Made by a program: the position numbers and the translations under genes
Shown: one piece after another, positions 18,146 to 25,989 of the stretch
Position numbering within the stretch: the first letter of the stretch is position 1
Layout of the letters: the number at the start of each line of letters is the position of its first letter
From: Chloroflexota bacterium
GTDB lineage: Bacteria > Chloroflexota > Anaerolineae > Anaerolineales > Villigracilaceae
DNA: 64,000 nt
Assembly: GCA_024434165.1 (NCBI GenBank)
Contig: QMIW01000022.1
Span: 1-64,000, forward strand
Reading direction: 5' to 3'
The notes under the pieces: generated by a model
The model's input: only the letters and a program-made list of their open reading frames with translations
What the model was told of the DNA's origin: nothing
Database searches by the model: none

Positions 18146-19741
18146 GTGGAAGAATATGCGTATTCAGGTTTGATCATCGGGGGTATCGTCGTCGTTCTGT
18201 TTGTGCGTTTGGCGATCGGGTATTGGGCGTCGAAGCGGGTGCAGACCACCAACGATTACGTGCTTGCCGGCCGCCGCCTGCCGATCTGGATGGCGGCGCC
18301 GTCCATCATGGCGACCTGGTTCGCGGCAGAAACGTTGATGGGCTCCAGTTCCGAGGCGTACAAATACGGGCTGCAAGGCGTCATCTTTGATCCATTTGGC
18401 GCGACCATGTGTTTGTTCCTCTCCGGGCTGTTGATTGTTCGTCTGGCACGCCGCGCGCAATATGTAACCATCATGGATTTCTTTCAACAACGTTATGGCA
18501 CGACCATGTCAGTGGTGGGGACGATTGCCCAGATCATCGGATACTTTGGCTGGACCGCGGCGCAGATCGTGGCGGGCGGGGCGATCCTGCAGGCTTTGCT
18601 CGGTTGGGATCTCTCCGTGGGCATGGTTATGGTGGCTGGTATCGTGACCATCTACACCATGGCAGGCGGCTTGTGGGCGGATACTGCGCTCGATTTCATG
18701 CAGATGTTCCTGACAATGGGCGGTTTGCTGATCATCTTTGGCGGTATCCTCTGGTCGGTGGGCGGGTTGGATAGTTTTGTCGGCATGGCGGGCGCGCAAT
18801 ACACGGACTATCCGTTTGCGATGGGTCCAACCGAAGCGGAAGGATATCTCGGCTATCAAGGCACAATGGGTTGGTTCTATTATGCCGCTGCGTGGATGGC
18901 GATTGGCTTTGGAAGCATCCCCGCGCAGGATTATCTCCAGCGCACCTGCGCCGCAAAAAACGAGAACGTGGCGGTCAAATCCACATACATTGCCGCGTTT
19001 CTCTACATCACTTTCGGCGTGCTTTCGCCTTTCATTGGGATGGCGGCATACTCCGCCATTGGACCGGAGATCGAGGCGGATCAGACGCAGTTTGTGCTGA
19101 TCTCGATGGCGATGAAGTACCTGCACCCGATTCTGACCGCGCTCTTTGTGGCGGCGCTGGCATCGGCGTTGATGAGCACTTCGGATTCGTCCATGCTCGC
19201 CGGGGCGACGATGTTCACGGAGAACATCGTCAAGGTCTTCAAGCCCGACCTTTCCGATAAGACGCAGCTGCTTCTCACGCGCCTCGCGCTGGTGGTGAGC
19301 GGCGTGCTGAGCCTGTCCATTGCGCTGTGGGCGGAGACGATCTATGAACTGGCGGTGTTGGCGAATACCTGCATTCTGGTCGGGATGGTCGCGCCGTACG
19401 TCATCGGCTTGTATTGGAAGAAAGCCAATCACGTCGGCGCGCTGGCTTCCTTCTTTGCGGGTTCGCTCTCGTGGGTTTTCCTCTCGATGTATTACTACAA
19501 AGAGACCTTCGTCATCTGTGAGGGCGATTTGTACTGCTCGCTGTGGGATGCGGTCTACATCGCCTCGACGCCGGCATTCGTCATCTCGGTGGCGGCGTTC
19601 ATCATGGTTTCGCTGGCGACCGGAAAGCTCGACCCGCCCAAAGTGTTGAAAAACATCTACGGCAAGCCGGTGGATATGAAACATGCGCTTGGCTGGAGTC
19701 ATCTCAACGAAGAACCGAAGGAGGCAACTGCAGTGGATTGA
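18146..19741 (+). CDS. Sodium:solute symporter family transporter
   Basis: About 531 residues with roughly 13 membrane segments and SSF features: ASKRVQTTNDYVLAGRRLP near the N-terminus and a sodium-site region ALASALMSTSDSSMLAGA. The family imports substrates such as proline, pantothenate, choline or short-chain acids with Na+. The substrate here is unknown, though context favours an amino acid or amine. The GTG at 18146 has GGAGGG four bases upstream; an upstream GTG at 18113 sits on the terminator T-run and is rejected. It is followed by an AOR gene. Confidence 0.88.
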   Translation: MEEYAYSGLIIGGIVVVLFVRLAIGYWASKRVQTTNDYVLAGRRLPIWMAAPSIMATWFAAETLMGSSSEAYKYGLQGVIFDPFGATMCLFLSGLLIVRLARRAQYVTIMDFFQQRYGTTMSVVGTIAQIIGYFGWTAAQIVAGGAILQALLGWDLSVGMVMVAGIVTIYTMAGGLWADTALDFMQMFLTMGGLLIIFGGILWSVGGLDSFVGMAGAQYTDYPFAMGPTEAEGYLGYQGTMGWFYYAAAWMAIGFGSIPAQDYLQRTCAAKNENVAVKSTYIAAFLYITFGVLSPFIGMAAYSAIGPEIEADQTQFVLISMAMKYLHPILTALFVAALASALMSTSDSSMLAGATMFTENIVKVFKPDLSDKTQLLLTRLALVVSGVLSLSIALWAETIYELAVLANTCILVGMVAPYVIGLYWKKANHVGALASFFAGSLSWVFLSMYYYKETFVICEGDLYCSLWDAVYIASTPAFVISVAAFIMVSLATGKLDPPKVLKNIYGKPVDMKHALGWSHLNEEPKEATAVD

Positions 19742-19758
19742 GTTCCTGACGGGTGTCC

Positions 19759-19799
19759 GCGCTCCAGGGCGGGGTGTAGGTGTAACCGCTTTGGAGCGC
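19759..19799 (+). terminator. Possible hairpin after symporter gene
   Basis: GCGCTCCA and TGGAGCGC arms enclose 25 bases that also contain CGGGG/CCGCT pairing. The downstream T-run is weak. It may be a terminator or a structured leader of the AOR transcript. Confidence 0.4.
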
Positions 19800-19925
19800 G
19801 TTGCTTTCGGGTAGGAAAATGCCGAATGGGGTCGAGGCAGCTGTCGGTTGGGAAAGAGGCGCGGCGTTCTGTGTTGGAAAACACTTAATCAAGGACGGCT
19901 TTCTGTCGCTTTCGGCAATGTTCGG

Positions 19926-19955
19926 TTGTGGAAAGTCCGACCGATTCGTTATAAT
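19926..19955 (+). promoter_or_regulatory. Candidate promoter for the first AOR gene
   Basis: TTGTGG at 19926-19931, 18-base spacer and TATAAT at 19950-19955, about 28 bases before the AOR start codon. Confidence 0.5.
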
Positions 19956-19983
19956 TCAACAAACAATTCATTCGGAGGATGCC

Positions 19984-21891
19984 ATGCCAAACGGTTATAA
20001 CGGGAAAATCCTGCACGTTGATTTGACAAAGGGCGCGTTGACGGTGGAGGAGCCGGACGAGGCTTTTTATCGCAAGTATATGGGCGGAAGCGCGATGGGG
20101 ATGTATTACATCCTGCGCGACATGCCGAAAGGCGCCGACCCGCTGGGACCCGATAATGTCCTGACCTTGATGACGGGCGTGACAACGGGCGCGGCGATCT
20201 CGGGGCAGAGCCGTTTGAACGCAAACGCCAAGTCGCCCATCAGTGGCGGCATCGGCGATTCGCAGAGCGGCGGTTTCTTCCCTGCGGAGTTGAAGTTTGC
20301 GGGCTTCGACGGGATTGTGGTCAAAGGGAAATCACCCAAGCCGGTGTACCTGGCGATCATCGAAGGCAAGGCGGAGCTGCGCGATGCGGCGCATTTGATG
20401 GGGAAGAAGTCGGGGGAGGTGGACGACATCATCCACAAGGAAGTGGATCCGAAAGCGGAAATTTTGCAGCATGGGCTTGGCGCGGAAAACGGCGTGTTGT
20501 TCTCGTCGCTGGTCAGCATGTCCAACCGTCACAACGGGCGCACGGGTATGGGGCTGGTGATGGCATCCAAGAATTTGAAGGCTGTTGTGGCGCGCGGCAC
20601 GAAAAAACCGAAACTGGCGGATTCTAAAGCCCTTGCCGCTTTGAATAAGACGGGTCCGAAGATTTTGCCCGATAACCCCGATATGCCCGGGTTGGCGAAT
20701 GACGGCACGGCAACGGTGGTCATGTTCCAGAACACAATCGGTTCGCTCCCAACCCGCAACTACGGCGAAGGTCAGTTTGAACACTGTGAAGACATCAGCG
20801 GCGAGAAAATGTCTGCCACGATCTTGAAGGATCGCGATACCTGCTATGCGTGCGTGGTGCGCTGCAAGCGTGTGGTCGAGGTGAAGGATGGCGCGTATCT
20901 CGCCGAGCCGCGCTACGGCGGTCCCGAATACGAGACCATTGGAACTTTCGGTTCCTATTGCGGGATTGACAACCTTGCGGCGATTGCCACTGCGAACCAG
21001 ATTTGCAATGAATATGCGGTGGATACGATTGCCGCTGGCGCGACCATTGCCTTTGCGATGGAATGCTATGAGAACGGTGTGATCACCAAAGAACAGACGG
21101 GGGGCATTGAACTCAAGTTTGGTGATGCGGACGCCATGCTCAAGGCGTTGAAAGCGATGGTGAACGCCGAAGGTGAATTCGGCAAGGCGTTGGCGCAAGG
21201 CTCCGAACGCGCCGCAAAAATCTGGGGCAATGGCGCAGAAGAATTCCTCATCACGGTCAAGGGCGCGGAGGCTCCCGCTCACATGCCGCAAGCCAAGCGC
21301 TCGCTGGGTTTGATTTATGCGGTCAATCCCTTCGGTGCGGATCACCAGTCCTCCGAGCATGACCCGTATTACGAAGAAGGCGTTGCCGATTTGAACCTTA
21401 ACCGCCTCAAGATGCTTGGACTTGGGACGCCTCAACCGAACCTCAGCCTGACTCCGGAAAAGGTGCGCTTCGCCTACCTGACCGAGGTCTTCTACTCGAT
21501 GCTTGACTCGGTCGAATTGTGCCAGTTTGTCTTCGGTCCCGCGTGGACGTTGTACGGTCCTGCTGAAACCGTTGAGATGATTCGCGCGGTGACAGGCTGG
21601 GATGTGACGGTGGAGGAGTTGATGGCGGTCGGCGAACGACGCTTGAACCTCTTCCGCACCTTCAATGCCCGCGAAGGGCTTGCCCGCAATGCGGATAAAC
21701 TGCCGAAGAAGTTCTTCAAGGCTTTGAAGGGAACGGGTCCCACCGCAGGCATCGCCCTGACTCACGAGGAAGTTGACTCCGCCATTGATGAATACTACCG
21801 CCTGGCAGGCTGGACGAACGACGGCGTTCCCACCCGCGAGACGCTGAAGAAGCACGACATCGAGTGGGCGGCGGAGTATTTGCCGGCGTGA
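19984..21891 (+). CDS. Aldehyde:ferredoxin oxidoreductase (tungsten/molybdopterin enzyme)
   Basis: 635 residues, full AOR length. N-terminal bis-molybdopterin-binding domain (GKILHVDLTKGALT, then GGSAMGMYYI), then the [4Fe-4S] Cys set C287-x2-C290-x3-C294 with the fourth Cys at about 513 (VELCQFVF). It oxidises aldehydes to carboxylic acids and reduces ferredoxin in the cytoplasm, using tungsten or molybdenum. In this island the aldehydes could be the semialdehydes made by the aminotransferases, or aldehydes derived from decarboxylated 2-oxo acids (inference). The ATG at 19984 has TCGGAGG upstream; the in-frame region upstream to 19801 is intergenic. Confidence 0.93.
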   Translation: MPNGYNGKILHVDLTKGALTVEEPDEAFYRKYMGGSAMGMYYILRDMPKGADPLGPDNVLTLMTGVTTGAAISGQSRLNANAKSPISGGIGDSQSGGFFPAELKFAGFDGIVVKGKSPKPVYLAIIEGKAELRDAAHLMGKKSGEVDDIIHKEVDPKAEILQHGLGAENGVLFSSLVSMSNRHNGRTGMGLVMASKNLKAVVARGTKKPKLADSKALAALNKTGPKILPDNPDMPGLANDGTATVVMFQNTIGSLPTRNYGEGQFEHCEDISGEKMSATILKDRDTCYACVVRCKRVVEVKDGAYLAEPRYGGPEYETIGTFGSYCGIDNLAAIATANQICNEYAVDTIAAGATIAFAMECYENGVITKEQTGGIELKFGDADAMLKALKAMVNAEGEFGKALAQGSERAAKIWGNGAEEFLITVKGAEAPAHMPQAKRSLGLIYAVNPFGADHQSSEHDPYYEEGVADLNLNRLKMLGLGTPQPNLSLTPEKVRFAYLTEVFYSMLDSVELCQFVFGPAWTLYGPAETVEMIRAVTGWDVTVEELMAVGERRLNLFRTFNAREGLARNADKLPKKFFKALKGTGPTAGIALTHEEVDSAIDEYYRLAGWTNDGVPTRETLKKHDIEWAAEYLPA

Positions 21892-21944
21892 AGATATGAG
21901 AATTAGAAGATTGGAGATTGGATCGTTGTAATTGGTAATTGAGT

Positions 21945-21981
21945 AATTGGGGATGGGACGGTGAGTCTCATCCCCAATTTT
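21945..21981 (+). terminator. Terminator between convergent genes
   Basis: AATTGGGGATG pairs with CATCCCCAATT across 13 bases, followed by TTTT. It serves the AOR gene and, read the other way, the small minus-strand gene ending at 21992. Upstream 21895-21944 is AT-rich with repeated AATTGG/AATTGAG units. Confidence 0.75.
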
Positions 21982-21991
21982 GCGACAGGAG

Positions 21992-22213
21992 TCAGGCTGT
22001 CACCAGCGCCTGTTCAACTTCCAGAGGAAGTTCAAGAAAGACGAAGTGACTGGTGTGATATAGGTAGTCTTCCCCGCTTTCGTCAATGATTCTTACGAAA
22101 TCGTCCTTTTCTGCGCGTTGATCAGGAACGACTTCGTAGATTTTTCGCAGGATTAGGGATGCCTCATAGTTTTTGTTATTAATGCAGATAACGTATTTTT
22201 TGTGTGCGCTCAT
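21992..22213 (-). CDS. Small conserved hypothetical protein
   Basis: 73 residues with YVICINNKNYEASLILRKIY at residues 7-26 and FVRIIDESGEDYLY at 39-52. It is acidic, soluble and has no membrane segment. I recognise the pattern as a small protein seen in Chloroflexi and cyanobacteria, usually next to the gene type found here at 22216, but know no function. Two bases separate it from the upstream gene, so they form one operon. A two-gene toxin-antitoxin-like or nucleic-acid-related role is possible but unsupported by any motif. Confidence 0.7.
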   Translation of the reverse strand: MSAHKKYVICINNKNYEASLILRKIYEVVPDQRAEKDDFVRIIDESGEDYLYHTSHFVFLELPLEVEQALVTA

Positions 22214-22215
22214 GA

Positions 22216-22452
22216 TTATTCGTCCAGGTAATGTTTGATTTTCATGTCTCGTTTACCGATTCCGTGCGCCTCATACCAGTGAAGCTCAACGCGGCGTAGT
22301 TGTCCGTTTGGAAGTTTAACAGTTGCAATGCCTTTGAGTTTTCTCCAGCGTCCGCGCCCATGTGTTTTTTGTAAATATTCAAGCGCGCAAATACTTGAGC
22401 CGACCGCTATGATTTCGATGTTTTCGACGCCGCCAATGATTTCGAAATCCAT
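22216..22452 (-). CDS. Small conserved hypothetical protein, partner of the following gene
   Basis: 78 residues with GSSICALEYLQKTHGRGRWRKLKG and a C-terminal HWYEAHGIGKRDMKIKHYLD. The basic centre and aromatic C-terminus would suit RNA or protein contact. No function is known to me. A -10 box six bases before the ATG suggests a leaderless message. Confidence 0.7.
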   Translation of the reverse strand: MDFEIIGGVENIEIIAVGSSICALEYLQKTHGRGRWRKLKGIATVKLPNGQLRRVELHWYEAHGIGKRDMKIKHYLDE

Positions 22453-22458
22453 GAATGA

Positions 22459-22487
22459 AGTTTAACATGTTGGCCAATTGAACGCAA
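22459..22487 (-). promoter_or_regulatory. Promoter for the small two-gene operon, probably leaderless
   Basis: On the minus strand: TTGCGT, 17-base spacer, TAAACT, then exactly six bases to the ATG at 22452. Transcription would start at or next to the first base of the start codon. Confidence 0.6.
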
Positions 22488-22523
22488 GCAGGTGAACGAA
22501 ATTTTCAATAAAAAAGGAATCCC

Positions 22524-23807
22524 ATGACCAGCCAGCTCTATCAAGACAACTTCCCCCACATGACTCCCGCGTGGAGTCGAATTTTCAACTTCGTCGCCGA
22601 GCGCGCCGAGGGTTCGTACATCTACACCGACGACGGCAGGAAACTGCTCGATTTCACCAGCGGAATTGGCGTCACGAACACCGGTCACTGCCACCCCAAA
22701 GTCGTGGAGGCAATCCGCGAGCAGGCAGGGCTGTTCCTGCACGCGCAGGCGAACATCGTCATTCACAAGCCGATGCTGCAACTCATCGAGGAACTGCGGA
22801 AGATTGTCCCGCCCTCGATTGACAGTTTTTATTTTGCCAACTCCGGCGCGGAGGCATTGGAGAATGCAGTAAAGATTGCGAAAGTGACGACGGGCAGGCA
22901 GAATGTGATCGTGTTCAGCGGTTCGTTTCACGGGCGCACTCATGCCGCGATGGCGTTGACCACCTCCAAGACGATCTATCGTGCGGGGTTTGCACCGCTT
23001 ATGGCGGGAGTGTACGTCGCGCCGTTCCCGTATGCGTTCAACCTGGGAATGAGCGAGGAGGAAGCCAGCCAATATGCTTTGGAGCAGTTGGAATACCTGC
23101 TCGCTTCGCAGACCGCGCCGAAGGAGACCGCCGCGATTCTGATTGAATCTGTATTGGGCGAAGGCGGCTATGTCGTCCCGCCTGTTTCGTTCATGAAGGG
23201 ATTGCGCGCGATTTGCGACAAATACGGCATCATGCTCATTTTCGACGAAGTCCAATCGGGCTTTGGGCGCACGGGGAAATGGTTTGCGCTGGAGCATTTT
23301 GGCGTCGTGCCAGACATAATGACAGTGGCGAAGGGAATCGCTTCGGGTATGCCGCTCTCCGGTGTGTTCAGCCGCACGGACATCATGAAGAAACTCGATG
23401 TCGGTTCCATCGGCGGCACCTATGGCGGGAACGCGGTCGCCTGCGCGGCGGGAGTCGCCACCATCCGCGCGATGCGGGAGGACAAGATGATCGAGAACGC
23501 TGCCGAACGCGGTATCCAATTGATGACGGGGCTGCGCAAATTGCAGGAGGAATATCCGCAGATCGGCGATGTGCGCGGGCTGGGGCTGATGGTCGGTACC
23601 GAGTTCATCGTGGACGGCAGCCAGGCGAAAGCCAAGCAATTGGTGAAGGACGTGATCCATACCGCCGAGGAAAAGGGAATGCTGCTTCTTTCCTGCGGAA
23701 CATACGATAACACCCTGCGCTGGATTCCGCCGTTGAATGTGACGGGCGAGCAAATCAACGATGGCTTGAAGATATTTGGCGATGCTTTGAAGGAAACTAT
23801 AAAGTAG
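22524..23807 (+). CDS. Class III aminotransferase, 4-aminobutyrate aminotransferase-like
   Basis: 427 residues in the GabT/acetylornithine aminotransferase branch. YFANSGAEALENAVKIAK, LIFDEVQSGFGRTG and the Schiff-base Lys in TVAKGIASGMPLSG are intact, followed by GGTYGGNAVACAAG. The likely reaction is GABA plus 2-oxoglutarate giving succinate semialdehyde and glutamate, which would continue from the putrescine aminotransferase product. Other omega-amino acids are possible. ATG 22524 has AAAAGGAATCCC upstream. An R1-type repeat separates it from the next aminotransferase gene. Confidence 0.87.
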   Translation: MTSQLYQDNFPHMTPAWSRIFNFVAERAEGSYIYTDDGRKLLDFTSGIGVTNTGHCHPKVVEAIREQAGLFLHAQANIVIHKPMLQLIEELRKIVPPSIDSFYFANSGAEALENAVKIAKVTTGRQNVIVFSGSFHGRTHAAMALTTSKTIYRAGFAPLMAGVYVAPFPYAFNLGMSEEEASQYALEQLEYLLASQTAPKETAAILIESVLGEGGYVVPPVSFMKGLRAICDKYGIMLIFDEVQSGFGRTGKWFALEHFGVVPDIMTVAKGIASGMPLSGVFSRTDIMKKLDVGSIGGTYGGNAVACAAGVATIRAMREDKMIENAAERGIQLMTGLRKLQEEYPQIGDVRGLGLMVGTEFIVDGSQAKAKQLVKDVIHTAEEKGMLLLSCGTYDNTLRWIPPLNVTGEQINDGLKIFGDALKETIK

Positions 23808-23810
23808 TCT

Positions 23811-23850
23811 AAAGTCGAAGGTCAAAAGGTTGCGACTATTGACCTTCATC
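23811..23850. repeat. Intergenic palindrome, family R1, copy 3 (shortened)
   Basis: AAAGTCGAAGGTCAAAAGG on the left and TTGACCTTCA on the right. It shares the GTCGAAGGTCAAAAG core with the copies near 7.4 and 8.8 kb and again sits between two aminotransferase genes. Confidence 0.65.
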
Positions 23851-23867
23851 TGCCTCTTGCGAAGATC

Positions 23868-25226
23868 ATGACCCCCACACTCAATCGAACCAAACTCACC
23901 CAGCTTTTGCAAGCGGAAGAACAACTCTTTCACAAGAACCACCCCAAATCCTACGAACTGTACCAGCGCGCGCGCAAGTCGCTGCACGGCGGCGTGCCAA
24001 TGCTGTGGATGGTTCGCTGGGCGGGGTCATTTCCCGTCTTTGTCAAAGAGGCGAAAGGCGCGCGCTTCACCGACGTGGACGGCAATTCCTACATTGATTT
24101 TTGTCTCGGCGACACAGGCGCGATGACGGGTCACAGCCCCGATGCCACCGTCCAAGCCGTCAATGAGCAAATTCAAAAAGGCATCACACTCATGCTGCCG
24201 TATGAAGATGTGATTTGGGTGGGGGAGGAACTTCAGCGCCGCTTCAAACTTCCGTATTGGCAGTTCGCCCTCACCGCCACCGACGCGAATCGTTTCGCGC
24301 TGCGCATGGCGCGCATGATCACCGGGCGGCAAAAAATCCTGGTCTTCAATTATTGCTATCACGGCTCGGTGGACGAAACCCTGATCGCCCTCGATGAAGA
24401 AGGCACGCCCATTCCGCGCCCCAACAATATGGGTCCGCAAATTGACCCGCGCGAGACCAGCAAGGTGATCGAGTTCAATGATGTCGCCGCGCTCGAGACC
24501 GCCCTCTCCGCCCGCGATGTCGCCGCTGTCCTCGCCGAGCCTGCCATGACCAACATCGGCATCATCCACCCGGAGCCTGGTTATCATGATGCGCTGCGCG
24601 AGTTGACGCGCAAGTATGGGACCTATCTCATCATTGACGAGACGCACACCATCTGCACGGGTCCCGGCGGATACACCGCCTCGTTCGGACTTCAGCCTGA
24701 TTTCCTGACCCTGGGCAAGCCCCTCGCTGGAGGCGTTCCTGCCGCCGTGTATGGCTTTACCGAAGAAGTCTCGCAAGCCTTCGCCGCCAAACTCGCCGTG
24801 GACGATGCCGACGTAGGCGGCATCGGCGGGACGCTGGCGGGCAACGCTCTCTCGATTGCGGCGATGAAAGCCACACTCCAGCATGTGCTGACCGACGAGT
24901 TCTATGCCAGGGCGGTGAAGTTGCAGGAACAGTTCACAGCGGGAGTCGAAGGCGTCATTGCAGAATACAACCTCCCCTGGATCGTGAAGCGTCTGGGCAA
25001 CCGCTCCGAGTATTGGTTCCGTCCCGCTCCTCCCAAAAACGGCGGGGAGGCGCACGCGGCGGTTGATCCCGAATTGGATCGCTACATGCACCTCTTTGCC
25101 CTCAATCGCGGCATCCTGATGACGCCCTTCCACAACATGGCTTTGATCTCACCCGACATCTCCCCGGTTGACGTGGATTACCACACAAAGGTTTTCCGCG
25201 AGGCAGTGCAGAGTTTGTTTGGATAG
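23868..25226 (+). CDS. Class III aminotransferase, GSAM-like subgroup
   Basis: 452 residues. Fold-type-I features are ARFTDVDGNSYIDF, LIIDETHTICTGPGGYT (cofactor Asp) and the Schiff-base Lys in LTLGKPLAGGVPAAV. The phosphate-binding segment reads LTATDANRFALRMAR rather than the usual SGTEA pattern, marking a divergent subgroup that I recall only as aspartate-aminotransferase-family proteins. Substrate unknown. It is the last aminotransferase of the island and lies directly before the toxin-antitoxin pair, whose -35 overlaps its 3' end. Confidence 0.83.
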   Translation: MTPTLNRTKLTQLLQAEEQLFHKNHPKSYELYQRARKSLHGGVPMLWMVRWAGSFPVFVKEAKGARFTDVDGNSYIDFCLGDTGAMTGHSPDATVQAVNEQIQKGITLMLPYEDVIWVGEELQRRFKLPYWQFALTATDANRFALRMARMITGRQKILVFNYCYHGSVDETLIALDEEGTPIPRPNNMGPQIDPRETSKVIEFNDVAALETALSARDVAAVLAEPAMTNIGIIHPEPGYHDALRELTRKYGTYLIIDETHTICTGPGGYTASFGLQPDFLTLGKPLAGGVPAAVYGFTEEVSQAFAAKLAVDDADVGGIGGTLAGNALSIAAMKATLQHVLTDEFYARAVKLQEQFTAGVEGVIAEYNLPWIVKRLGNRSEYWFRPAPPKNGGEAHAAVDPELDRYMHLFALNRGILMTPFHNMALISPDISPVDVDYHTKVFREAVQSLFG

Positions 25227-25253
25227 CCCTCGTGATGTATAATGTGATGTATA
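25215..25253 (+). promoter_or_regulatory. Promoter and direct-repeat operator of the antitoxin-toxin pair
   Basis: TTGTTT at 25215-25220, a 17-base spacer and a perfect TATAAT at 25238-25243. Two copies of GTGATGTATA (25232-25241 and 25244-25253) overlap the -10 at 12-base spacing, as expected for a ribbon-helix-helix repressor binding as a dimer of dimers. The promoter begins inside the preceding gene. Confidence 0.7.
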
Positions 25254-25268
25254 GCACAGGAGCGTTAT

Positions 25269-25562
25269 ATGTCCCAAATGGTGCGCAAGCAAATCTACAT
25301 TCAAAAAGACCAAGAAGCGCGTCTGAAACGTGTTGCTGAGGCGCGGGGCGTGAGTGAGGCGGAAATTATCCGCCGCGCCCTGGAAAATGAATTGAAACGG
25401 GCGGGGTATCGTCTTGCCTACGACAGCGAGGCGATGAAGCGTCTTTATCAGGCAATGCTCGACCAGGATAAAAAACCTCCCGTGCCTAGAAGTAAGCGCA
25501 ATTGGACGCGGGAGGAATTATACGAAGATCGCATGAAGCGCTATGACCGTCGTTCTTCTTGA
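25269..25562 (+). CDS. Ribbon-helix-helix (CopG-type) antitoxin
   Basis: 97 residues. The N-terminal RHH motif is MVRKQIYIQKDQEARLKRVA followed by RGVSEAEIIRRALENEL. The C-terminal half is charged and probably wraps the toxin. It overlaps the PIN-domain gene by 20 bases, as antitoxin-toxin pairs often do, and its operator-like direct repeats overlap the promoter. Confidence 0.85.
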   Translation: MSQMVRKQIYIQKDQEARLKRVAEARGVSEAEIIRRALENELKRAGYRLAYDSEAMKRLYQAMLDQDKKPPVPRSKRNWTREELYEDRMKRYDRRSS

Positions 25563-25989
25563 TACCAATGTGCTTGTCTATGCGTTTGACAGGACAGAAC
25601 CTGAAAAACGCGCCCAGGCAATGAAGGTGATTCTTGAAACGCAGAACCATTCGGCGGGATGTTTGAGCATCCAGTGCCTTTCGGAGTTTTTTAATGCAGT
25701 TACCCGCGGCGCTGAACCCAAACTTCCCATTGATGAGGCTTTGCAGCATGTTCAGGATTTTCTGCAAGCCTTTCCAGTATACTTGTTGACGCCCTCTGTT
25801 GTGATCGAGGCTGCACGAGGAGTGCGTGATCATTCGCTCTCGTTCTACGATGCCCAGATTTGGGCATCCGCTTTGATTAATGATGTTCCTGTCATCTTCA
25901 GTGAGGATTTTCAGGATGGACAAACTCTTGAAGGTGTTCGTTTTGTCAACCCGTTTGCGGAAAATTTTGAATTGGAGAAATGGTTATGA
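25543..25989 (+). CDS. PIN-domain toxin ribonuclease (VapC family)
   Basis: 148 residues. The acidic metal-binding set of PIN nucleases is visible: Asp7 (LLDTNVLVYAF), Glu48 (SEFFN), Asp103 (SFYDAQIWASA) and Glu121/Asp122 (SEDF). VapC toxins cleave tRNA or rRNA when free of antitoxin. The stop codon overlaps the start of the second AOR gene (ATGA), so the metabolic gene is translated from the same message. All catalytic residues look intact, so the module is probably functional. Confidence 0.87.
   Translation: MTVVLLDTNVLVYAFDRTEPEKRAQAMKVILETQNHSAGCLSIQCLSEFFNAVTRGAEPKLPIDEALQHVQDFLQAFPVYLLTPSVVIEAARGVRDHSLSFYDAQIWASALINDVPVIFSEDFQDGQTLEGVRFVNPFAENFELEKWL

Noticed and set aside
18509..19702. 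Minus-strand open frame across the symporter gene (397 codons)
   Set aside because: Antisense to a membrane transporter; Arg/His-rich and without motifs.
20332..21855. Minus-strand open frame across the first AOR gene (507 codons)
   Set aside because: Antisense to a full-length AOR with intact motifs; composition is not protein-like.
22407..23987. Minus-strand open frame across the GABA-type aminotransferase (526 codons)
   Set aside because: Shadow frame; it also overlaps the real small gene at 22216-22452 in another frame.
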